DNA of 5,501 bases from COE1 sp963596435. GTDB taxonomy: Bacteria; Bacillota; Clostridia; Lachnospirales; Lachnospiraceae. Shown in pieces: positions 1-5,501 of the stretch; within the stretch, counting starts at the first letter, position 1; the number at the start of each line of letters is the position of its first letter. The position numbers were made by a program, and so were the translations under genes. Under the pieces are notes generated by a model. The model was not told the DNA's origin and made no database searches. It saw only the letters and a program-made list of their open reading frames with translations. The stretch is taken from the NCBI GenBank assembly GCA_963596435.1, contig CAVBMG010000134.1, forward strand, positions 1 through 5,501. Direction: 5' to 3'.

Positions 1-1289
1 TGTTTGATTATTTTGAAGGAATCTATGTGCAGGGACACAATTATGAGGATGCGCTGATCTCCGGTCAGGAAGGGCTTTTTCAGGCAAATTATCAGATGGA
101 CTGGAAGAGGGAAGCGTATATAGAGTTTTTTGATGGCAATAAGGGAAAAAGTTATGGTGGCAAGATCGCGTTATCTATTCTGCGTGACTACAGTATGGAA
201 GCGCCCCAGAAATCCTTCTACGTAACAGGAGACGGCAAGGGTGCCTGGGCAGGCTCTGAGTTGAGCAGCTATCTGAATGAAGTAAGTAATACACTGGAGA
301 TTCAGACGAACAGGCGGGACAATGACAGCAAGGCAAGGGAATATCTGGCAAATGACCTGCTGAAAGATACACAGGCAGGTACACAGGAGCTGATGCCATG
401 TGTTCTCTTTATCAATGGGGAATACTGGGGCGGTTATATGCTAAGAAAGCCGCTGGACAGGCTCTATTTTGAAGAAAAATATGACATACCACAGGATAAT
501 AAGGTCATTCTGGCAAAGGACGGAGTCATTGATAATTATGACTATCTGGATGAGTATGACAAGCTGATACAGTTTCTGACTTCCAATGATATGAGCCTGG
601 AAAGCAATTATGAACAGTTACAGGACATGATGGATGTACAAAGCTACCTGGATTATCTGTGCGCCAATATGTATATTGCCAATATTGACTATGGAACGGA
701 TGAAGCCTGTGCATGGAAGACTTCACAGACAGGAACAGGAAAGTATGAAGATGGCAGATGGAGATGGATCATAGGTAAGACTAATTGTTCCATGAATGCG
801 CTGATGGCAGAGGGCAAGGCAACTGCTACGATTAATTCTTTCCTGATGCCGATGGTCAGACAAGATCAGATACTTCGCTCCCTGATTCATAATGATGCGT
901 TTCGTGTACAGTTACAGAAGACCATGCAGCGTATGGCAGAGGACATTTTTACAGAAGAGAAGGTAATGACAGAGCTGGAGAATATATCTGCAAGAATCGG
1001 TAAGATGGCAACCAGCAGCTATGAAAGATTCTATGCGTATCCGAGTACGGGATTTTATCAGGGACAGACAGAGCGTATACAGACCTTCTTCCAGAATAGA
1101 ACAGAGTATATTACATATTATGTAAACCAGATAAACGATATAGAAACCAGATGGAATGCAATCGAGACACCAGTGCAGGTAGAGGAAACGGCCGCGACAG
1201 GGCAGGTACAGCCACCACAGGAAGACGCAGCTTTAGGGGAAGAGTCACAGGAAATGGCAGATGCAGGCATGGTTGAGAGTATGGAGTAA
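1..1289 (+). CDS. CotH kinase family protein, 5'-truncated, probably divergent or inactive
   Basis: The frame is open from the left edge (first whole codon at 3) to TAA at 1287-1289. The GTG at 27 is internal, because the residues before it (FDYFEGIY, then VQGHNYEDA) continue the family's N-terminal 'Y..GIYV.G..ydd' segment. The true start and any signal peptide or lipobox are outside the window. Counting from codon 27, family features are REAYIEFFD (29-36), APQKSF (59-64), VLFINGEYWGGY (126-137), LDRLYFEEKYDI (143-154), MDVQSYLDYLCANMYIANIDYG (202-223) and DGRWRW (242-247). The C-terminal helical part has NDAFR (289-293), a late R-rich segment, and a lysine- and arginine-free acidic tail (383-420). 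Known for the family: Bacillus CotH is an atypical protein kinase that phosphorylates spore coat proteins, and relatives occur in many secreted or surface contexts. Odd here: the acidic pair normally following RWRW is K251/N253, and other usual residues are replaced (see findings). I infer a surface-linked role in this polysaccharide operon; catalysis is doubtful. Confidence 0.85.
   Translation, partial: FDYFEGIYVQGHNYEDALISGQEGLFQANYQMDWKREAYIEFFDGNKGKSYGGKIALSILRDYSMEAPQKSFYVTGDGKGAWAGSELSSYLNEVSNTLEIQTNRRDNDSKAREYLANDLLKDTQAGTQELMPCVLFINGEYWGGYMLRKPLDRLYFEEKYDIPQDNKVILAKDGVIDNYDYLDEYDKLIQFLTSNDMSLESNYEQLQDMMDVQSYLDYLCANMYIANIDYGTDEACAWKTSQTGTGKYEDGRWRWIIGKTNCSMNALMAEGKATATINSFLMPMVRQDQILRSLIHNDAFRVQLQKTMQRMAEDIFTEEKVMTELENISARIGKMATSSYERFYAYPSTGFYQGQTERIQTFFQNRTEYITYYVNQINDIETRWNAIETPVQVEETAATGQVQPPQEDAALGEESQEMADAGMVESME
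1283..1286 (+). promoter_or_regulatory. Ribosome binding site of the nucleotidyltransferase gene
   Basis: GGAG lies inside the last codons of the CotH-like gene, six bases before the ATG at 1293. The upstream stop codon falls between this site and the start, so translation of the two genes is probably coupled. This supports the start at 1293. Confidence 0.6.
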
Positions 1290-1292
1290 GAG

Positions 1293-2459
1293 ATGGATAA
1301 CAGCAAAGAAATCATACAGATGCGGTATCTGGGAGAACTTGTCCGGGCACAGCTGGAGAACCGGATGCCGGCTGCAATTCCTGAAACAGTCAGCTTTGAA
1401 GAGCTGGAGCAAATCGCATATTCTGCACAGATGCCATATATGATACTGGGAGCCTTGATAAGACTTCCGCTATCGCAGGAACAGGTGATAAGATGCCGCA
1501 ATGCCTTAAAGACAAGCACGCTAAAGACCCTGCTTCAGATACAGACTGTAAGAGAGATACAGAACAGGCTGGAAAAGGCGGGCATCAGAAATCAGGTTTT
1601 AAAGGGCGCTGTGATGAAGTACATGTATCCAAGAGTGGAGCTGCGGGAGATGAGTGATATTGATTTCATGATCTATGAAAAGGATTTCACCAGCACAGAG
1701 AAAATCATGGAAGAAGCAGGATTTCACAAGAGTCAGGCAATCAAGCATCATGTAATCTATCAGAAACCACCCTTCCTGACAGTGGAGATGCATTGGGACC
1801 TCTATGAGAAGACTGTAGATAAGAGCCAGTACTTGTATTATAAAGATCGGTTCAGGGCAGTGTTGGAACAGGGGAAGGACTATACCTATGAATTCAGTAA
1901 AGAGAATTTCTATGTATACATGATTTCTCACATGGCGAAACATTTCTATGAGAATGGGTGTGGCATCAGGAATCTGGTGGATATTTATGTATTCAACCAA
2001 AAGTATGGCAATGTCATAGACCGTAGTCTGGTCGAACAGGAACTGGAGAGGTGTGGAATCTTGCATTTTGAGAGGCATATGGCGAAGCTTGCAAAACTGT
2101 GGCTTGAGAATGGAGAATGTATAGAATTTTATGTAAACCTGTTTCGCTACATGGTGGATTGTGGAATCTATGGCAAGGGCGAGAATGGCATATGGAGTCA
2201 GTTATGTAAACAGGACGCCTGGAATCATAAGAAAAGGATGAAGTTGACGTATTATTTCCCGACAGCACAGTATATGAAGGAATATTATCCGTGGCTTGAA
2301 GGAAAAGAAATCCTGCTGCCCACAGCCTGGTTATGCAGAGGTGTACATGGACTGTTCCATAAAGATTGTGTAGAGAGAGCAAAGAAGTTAAAGGACAGGG
2401 AGAAGTACCGTATCATGATGGAGATTTATCATAACCTGGAGCTTAATTTTATAAAATAA
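1293..2459 (+). CDS. Nucleotidyltransferase-fold protein, NTP_transf_5 (PF14907) type
   Basis: This is a complete 388-residue soluble protein with no signal peptide or membrane segment. Family hallmarks, in order: a helical N-terminal region (1-90), LKG (103-105) followed by YP (112-113), R118, then the metal-binding pair D122-I-D124 in SDIDFMIY, a paired histidine HH (152-153), and the strand VEMHWDL with E165 and H167. A helical second half carries HMAKHF (213-218) and GIRNLVDIY (224-232). LKG plus DxD plus the later acidic strand is a polymerase-beta-like nucleotidyltransferase core. All three acidic positions are present, so the protein looks intact. Known of the family: members are often found in capsule or exopolysaccharide clusters, but the reaction and substrate are not established. 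The gene follows the CotH-like gene by 3 bases and precedes the flippase by 22. I infer nucleotidyl or related transfer to a component of this surface-polymer pathway. Fold assignment is confident; function is not. Confidence 0.85.
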   Translation: MDNSKEIIQMRYLGELVRAQLENRMPAAIPETVSFEELEQIAYSAQMPYMILGALIRLPLSQEQVIRCRNALKTSTLKTLLQIQTVREIQNRLEKAGIRNQVLKGAVMKYMYPRVELREMSDIDFMIYEKDFTSTEKIMEEAGFHKSQAIKHHVIYQKPPFLTVEMHWDLYEKTVDKSQYLYYKDRFRAVLEQGKDYTYEFSKENFYVYMISHMAKHFYENGCGIRNLVDIYVFNQKYGNVIDRSLVEQELERCGILHFERHMAKLAKLWLENGECIEFYVNLFRYMVDCGIYGKGENGIWSQLCKQDAWNHKKRMKLTYYFPTAQYMKEYYPWLEGKEILLPTAWLCRGVHGLFHKDCVERAKKLKDREKYRIMMEIYHNLELNFIK

Positions 2460-2471
2460 GGCAGCACAGAA

Positions 2472-2474
2472 AGG
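2472..2474 (+). promoter_or_regulatory. Weak ribosome binding site of the flippase gene
   Basis: AGG sits seven bases before the ATG at 2482. Two other in-frame ATG codons follow closely at 2488 and 2503. The one at 2503 has GAAGGA only three bases upstream, which is too close, so 2482 or 2488 is preferred. The choice changes only a few hydrophilic residues before the first membrane helix. Confidence 0.4.
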
Positions 2475-2481
2475 CAAGAGA

Positions 2482-4005
2482 ATGAAGATGAACGAAGGAC
2501 GTATGAAACAGTCTGCTAAAAATATGATATCCGGCTTTCTGTATCAGACGATCACACTGATATTGAGCTTTGTATCCAGAACGGTATTTATCAATACGCT
2601 GGGAACAGAGTATTTGGGACTCAATGGAATATTTACCGATGTATTATCGCTGTTGTCCATGGCAGATCTGGGATTTGGAACGGCAATGGCATACAGCTTC
2701 TACAAGCCACTGGCGGAGCATGATGAGGGCAGGATTACGGCGCTGATACATTTTTATAAGAAGGTATACAGAATCATTGCGATTACTGTGACGATACTGG
2801 GGCTTGCCTGTGTACCTTTTCTGAAATACATCGTTAATACGCAGGAGGAGATACCCAATCTTGCGTGGTATTACCTGTTATCCCTTGCCAATATCGTAAT
2901 TTCGTATCTTTTTGTATACAAGACAACGTTGATGACGGCAGACCAGAAAGATTACAAGATTGTGAATATCCGCATGTGGACGACTTTATTAAAAACAGTA
3001 TTGCAGATTCTGGTGTTGTATATCACAGCCAATTATATGATTTACATTATCATTGGTGTGCTGATACAGTTCTTAAATAATGCCATAGCTTCCAGGCAGA
3101 CCCAGAAGGAATACCCCTATATCAGAGATAAAAATACTGCAGTAGAGATAGACAGGGAAGTGGAGCAGGGGATTTTTAACAATATGAAGTCCGTGTTCAT
3201 CTATAAGTTAAGTGGAACACTTTTCTCCGCAACGGATAATCTGCTGATATCCATGCTCATAGGTACGGCGGCAGTTGGTTTGTACAGTAATTATCTCATG
3301 TTAAGTAATAAATTACTGTTGATTGAGCAGATTATTTTTTCTTCACTGGTGGCAAGTATAGGTAACGTCATTGCTAAAGAAAATCCACAGAAGAGACTAC
3401 AGATTTTTCAGGCAATGCAGTCTGCAAGCTTCATATTCTGTGGCATTATCACGGCGGGATTTGGTCTGCTTGCCAATGATGTGATTACGGTATGGCTGGG
3501 GCAGGAATATACTTTCTCAGGACTGACCGTAATTGCAGTGACGGTCAATACCTATTTCTCCTGTGCATTGCAGCCGTTATGGATATACAGAGACGCCACG
3601 GGATTATATATGAAGACCAAATATATGATGCTTGCAGGAGCTGTGGTAAATATTGTGTTATCTATAGTTCTTGGCAGATTTATGGGAGTTGCGGGGATTA
3701 TTTTCGCTTCAGCCATTGCCAGATTGAGCACGTATTTCTGGTATGAACCCAAGTTACTGTTTCGTGAATATTTTAACAGTAGTGCAGCAGGGTATTATGT
3801 ATCCATTCTTGGAAATATCGGGCTGCTTGCCTGTGTGACTGCTGTTCTGTCCTATGGCTTATCCTTCTGGATTGTGACGAGCTGGGCGGCGCTGATTCTG
3901 AAAGTAGTAGTCACAGGGGCGGTATGCAGTGCCGTATTTGTACTGGCATATTGCAGGACAGAAGGTTTTCAGGTAATCCTGAACAAGATTCGAAAGGTAT
4001 GTTGA
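2482..4005 (+). CDS. Polysaccharide flippase, Wzx-type (MOP/MATE superfamily)
   Basis: This is a complete 507-residue, very hydrophobic integral membrane protein, the usual size for Wzx and PST-type transporters. By eye about 14 hydrophobic segments can be placed, near residues 14-38, 43-65, 95-118, 127-147, 165-182, 184-203, 235-258, 262-285, 313-331, 346-362, 381-399, 401-420, 438-460 and 465-490. This matches the two bundles of the MOP fold. The N-terminal region is typical of the polysaccharide biosynthesis protein family: a short basic, polar leader, SRTVFINTLGTEYLGLNG (32-49), then a DLGFGTAMAYSFYKPLA stretch (62-78). The loop at 204-234 between the two halves is charged, as expected for a cytoplasmic loop. 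Role known for the family: flipping undecaprenyl-diphosphate-linked oligosaccharide across the cytoplasmic membrane for Wzy-dependent polymerisation. Substrate identity cannot be read from sequence. A teichoic or teichuronic-type polymer is as possible as capsule or exopolysaccharide. The gene is followed after one base by the glycosyltransferase start. Confidence 0.88.
   Translation: MKMNEGRMKQSAKNMISGFLYQTITLILSFVSRTVFINTLGTEYLGLNGIFTDVLSLLSMADLGFGTAMAYSFYKPLAEHDEGRITALIHFYKKVYRIIAITVTILGLACVPFLKYIVNTQEEIPNLAWYYLLSLANIVISYLFVYKTTLMTADQKDYKIVNIRMWTTLLKTVLQILVLYITANYMIYIIIGVLIQFLNNAIASRQTQKEYPYIRDKNTAVEIDREVEQGIFNNMKSVFIYKLSGTLFSATDNLLISMLIGTAAVGLYSNYLMLSNKLLLIEQIIFSSLVASIGNVIAKENPQKRLQIFQAMQSASFIFCGIITAGFGLLANDVITVWLGQEYTFSGLTVIAVTVNTYFSCALQPLWIYRDATGLYMKTKYMMLAGAVVNIVLSIVLGRFMGVAGIIFASAIARLSTYFWYEPKLLFREYFNSSAAGYYVSILGNIGLLACVTAVLSYGLSFWIVTSWAALILKVVVTGAVCSAVFVLAYCRTEGFQVILNKIRKVC
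3993..3997 (+). promoter_or_regulatory. Ribosome binding site of the glycosyltransferase fusion gene
   Basis: AAAGG lies within the last codons of the flippase gene, nine bases before the ATG at 4007. The flippase TGA (4003-4005) is one base from this ATG, which indicates translational coupling. Confidence 0.45.
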
Positions 4006-4006
4006 A

Positions 4007-5501
4007 ATGAGAGAGAGAAAAGGTTATATAACGGTCATTGTACCTGTATATAATGTGGAAAAGTATTTAGACAGATGCATGGAGTCAATTCTTCACCAGA
4101 CCTATACGCAGCTGGAGATCATACTGGTGGATGATGGGTCAAAAGACAGCTCTGGCAGGATATGCGATACATATGCGCAAAAAGACAGCAGAGTACAGGT
4201 CATTCATAAGGAGAATGGAGGGCTGTCCAGTGCCAGAAATGCTGCGCTTGACATTGCAAAGGGAGAATATATCGGATTTGTAGACAGTGATGATTACATC
4301 AGTGTGGATATGTTCGAGCAATTATATCAGGCATGTGAAAAAAATAACAGTGACATTGCAATATGCTGTCATTATACGCAGCGTGGGGATAAGCTGCTGA
4401 TTGAAGCCCCGATAGAGGATGAAGACAGACTGTATACCAACAGAGAAGCGCTGGAAGTTCTGCTTAGAGATCAGGGCATGAAGAATTATGTATGGGATAA
4501 GCTCTATAAGGCATCTCTTTTTCAGAAAATACGCTTCCCACAGGGAAGAAACTATGAAGATATCGCAACGACATATCAGCTTTTCTACAGGGCACGCCAT
4601 TTATGCAGGATTCCACAGTATCTGTACTATTATCAGATACGGGAAGGCAGCATATCCAGTCATGTGGAGGATAGAAAATGGCTGGAGAACTGCTACCAGA
4701 TCATCGTGTCCCAGACAGAACGATATTATTTCATGCAGGAACAGAAAGAAGAATACCTGGCAAGTCTTTGCCTTGCACAGATCGTACCGTATCTGTATGA
4801 ATATATCAGATTAAGCCTCAGGCTGCATACATCCCTGTACCGGGAAGAAATACTGGAATTTCTGCATACAGAGAAAGAAAATATCGAGAATAGCCCGATA
4901 CTGAGTGAGAAAGACAGGAAATTATATCAGGTCTATACCGCTTCCCCATTGTTTGTGCAGGCATATCTGCGCAGCAAGGATGGAATCAAAAAAATACAGC
5001 AGTGGCAGTACAAAATACAGCATGCATTGGGTGAAGCAGGAATTGTAACCATAGACCGGTTTGATTTTGGCTTGTCAAAAGGGAAAAGCAGAAGAATCAT
5101 ATTCTTTGAATTGCCCTGCTTTGATAATCTGGGCGATCATGCCATAGCCTATGCACAGAAGATATTTCTGGATGAGTTGATAGAGAAGAACCCGGAGTAT
5201 CAGCTCTATATTATAGATGGTTGGGACACGCCGGATGCGGTGATCCAGTTAAAAAGAGAGATAGGGCAGCAGGATGTAATCGTGTGTCAGGGCGGTGGCA
5301 ATATGGGAAGTCTGTATGAGTTTGCAGAAAGCTTCCGTCAAAAGATCATGAAACATTTCCCCAGACAGAAGATCGTCATATTTCCCCAGACGATTTATTT
5401 CTCACAGGATGAACAGGGAGTAAAAGTGCAAAGGAAAATGAAACAGGTCTATAACAGATGTGAGCAGCTGACCATATGCGCCAGAGATAAGGTGTCTTAT
5501 C
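4007..5501 (+). CDS. GT2 glycosyltransferase fused to polysaccharide pyruvyl transferase, 3'-truncated
   Basis: The frame starts at ATG 4007 and stays open for 498 codons to the window edge, so the C-terminus is missing. Residues 7 to about 220 are a GT-A, GT2-family glycosyltransferase: VPVYN (12-16), VDDGS (41-45), ENGGLSSARN (69-78), FVDSDD (91-96, metal and nucleotide-sugar binding), YVWDKLYK (161-168), the ED pair at 184-185 as likely catalytic base region, and YYYQIREGSIS (207-217). Residues 221-362 are a charged, mostly helical stretch without a recognised motif. From 363 a polysaccharide pyruvyl transferase domain begins: DNLGDHAI (373-380), CQGGGNMG (427-434), VIFPQTIYF (457-465) and CARDKVSY (491-498). 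Family knowledge: GT2 enzymes transfer a sugar from a nucleotide donor to a lipid-linked acceptor in the cytoplasm; the second family adds a pyruvate ketal from phosphoenolpyruvate. Both motif sets look intact. I infer a bifunctional enzyme that adds a sugar and pyruvylates a sugar of the repeat unit. Sugar identity and linkage cannot be told. Confidence 0.87.
   Translation, partial: MRERKGYITVIVPVYNVEKYLDRCMESILHQTYTQLEIILVDDGSKDSSGRICDTYAQKDSRVQVIHKENGGLSSARNAALDIAKGEYIGFVDSDDYISVDMFEQLYQACEKNNSDIAICCHYTQRGDKLLIEAPIEDEDRLYTNREALEVLLRDQGMKNYVWDKLYKASLFQKIRFPQGRNYEDIATTYQLFYRARHLCRIPQYLYYYQIREGSISSHVEDRKWLENCYQIIVSQTERYYFMQEQKEEYLASLCLAQIVPYLYEYIRLSLRLHTSLYREEILEFLHTEKENIENSPILSEKDRKLYQVYTASPLFVQAYLRSKDGIKKIQQWQYKIQHALGEAGIVTIDRFDFGLSKGKSRRIIFFELPCFDNLGDHAIAYAQKIFLDELIEKNPEYQLYIIDGWDTPDAVIQLKREIGQQDVIVCQGGGNMGSLYEFAESFRQKIMKHFPRQKIVIFPQTIYFSQDEQGVKVQRKMKQVYNRCEQLTICARDKVSY
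4025..4666 (+). other. GT2 glycosyltransferase domain of the fusion protein
   Basis: This covers residues 7-220 of the protein starting at 4007. It has the nucleotide-binding strand, the DSDD metal site and the WDKLYK and ED elements in standard order and spacing, so this half is a complete GT-A domain. The right boundary is approximate. Confidence 0.8.
5093..5501 (+). other. Polysaccharide pyruvyl transferase domain (PF04230 type), N-terminal part
   Basis: This covers residues 363-498 of the protein starting at 4007. The order IIFFELP, NLGDHAI, GGGNMG, FPQTIYF and ARDKVSY follows the first half of the pyruvyl transferase family, closest by eye to the exopolysaccharide EpsI/EpsO-like branch. 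Its second, donor-binding half should lie just beyond the window. Confidence 0.8.

Noticed and set aside
27..29. GTG as the start codon of the CotH-like gene
   Set aside because: The frame is open to the left edge and the upstream residues match the family's N-terminal segment, so the gene begins outside the window.
1261..1443. 60-codon + strand frame spanning the first gene junction
   Set aside because: It overlaps two real genes in another frame and its translation has no family resemblance.
1118..1519. 133-codon open frame on the - strand across the CotH/nucleotidyltransferase junction
   Set aside because: The Ser/Cys/Ile-rich translation is typical of the reverse complement of a coding region; both genes beneath it are well supported.
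1599..2078. 159-codon open frame on the - strand opposite the nucleotidyltransferase gene
   Set aside because: It lies wholly antisense to a gene with clear family motifs, overlaps another antisense frame at 2014-2382, and its translation shows no recognisable domain or credible ribosome site.
2014..2382. 122-codon open frame on the - strand
   Set aside because: Antisense shadow of the nucleotidyltransferase C-terminus, with no domain signature.
2460..2481. Possible promoter or terminator in the 22-base gap before the flippase
   Set aside because: The gap holds no hairpin with a T-run and is too short for a -35/-10 pair; it contains only a weak ribosome binding site.
4488..4814. 108-codon + strand frame inside the glycosyltransferase
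   Set aside because: It is out of frame with the GT2 reading frame, which carries conserved motifs through the same bases (VWDKLYK, the ED pair, YYYQIREGSIS).

Overview
The window is a 5.5 kb slice of a polysaccharide biosynthesis and export operon. It probably comes from an anaerobic gut-type clostridium (Lachnospiraceae-like). This placement is an inference from moderately AT-rich DNA, heavy use of AGA/AGG and ATA codons, short purine-rich ribosome binding sites, and the protein families present. Nothing in the window fixes genus or species. All four genes lie on the + strand, with junctions of 3, 22 and 1 bases. There is no room for an internal promoter or terminator and no non-coding stretch above 25 bases.

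Layout. (1) Positions 1-1289 hold the 3' part of a CotH-kinase-family gene whose start is upstream of the window. (2) Positions 1293-2459 encode a complete 388-residue nucleotidyltransferase-fold protein of the NTP_transf_5 type. (3) Positions 2482-4005 encode a complete 507-residue polytopic membrane protein of the Wzx/MOP lipid-linked-oligosaccharide flippase type. (4) From 4007 to the right edge runs a long open frame with no stop. It starts with a GT2 family glycosyltransferase and continues in the same frame into a polysaccharide pyruvyl transferase domain, which the window end cuts.

How they may work together. The glycosyltransferase half of gene 4 would add a sugar to an undecaprenyl-linked repeat unit. 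Its pyruvyl transferase half would decorate a sugar with a pyruvate ketal, giving the polymer a negative charge. The flippase would move the repeat unit to the outer face of the membrane. The CotH-like protein and the nucleotidyltransferase-like protein are the non-standard members. Both families have phosphoryl or nucleotidyl transfer folds, and their substrates here are unknown.

Most notable points: the CotH-like protein has lost several residues that family members normally keep, including the acidic pair after the RWRW strand, so it may not be an active kinase. The last gene appears to be a two-enzyme fusion. No RNA genes, mobile elements, CRISPR arrays or substantial repeats were seen.
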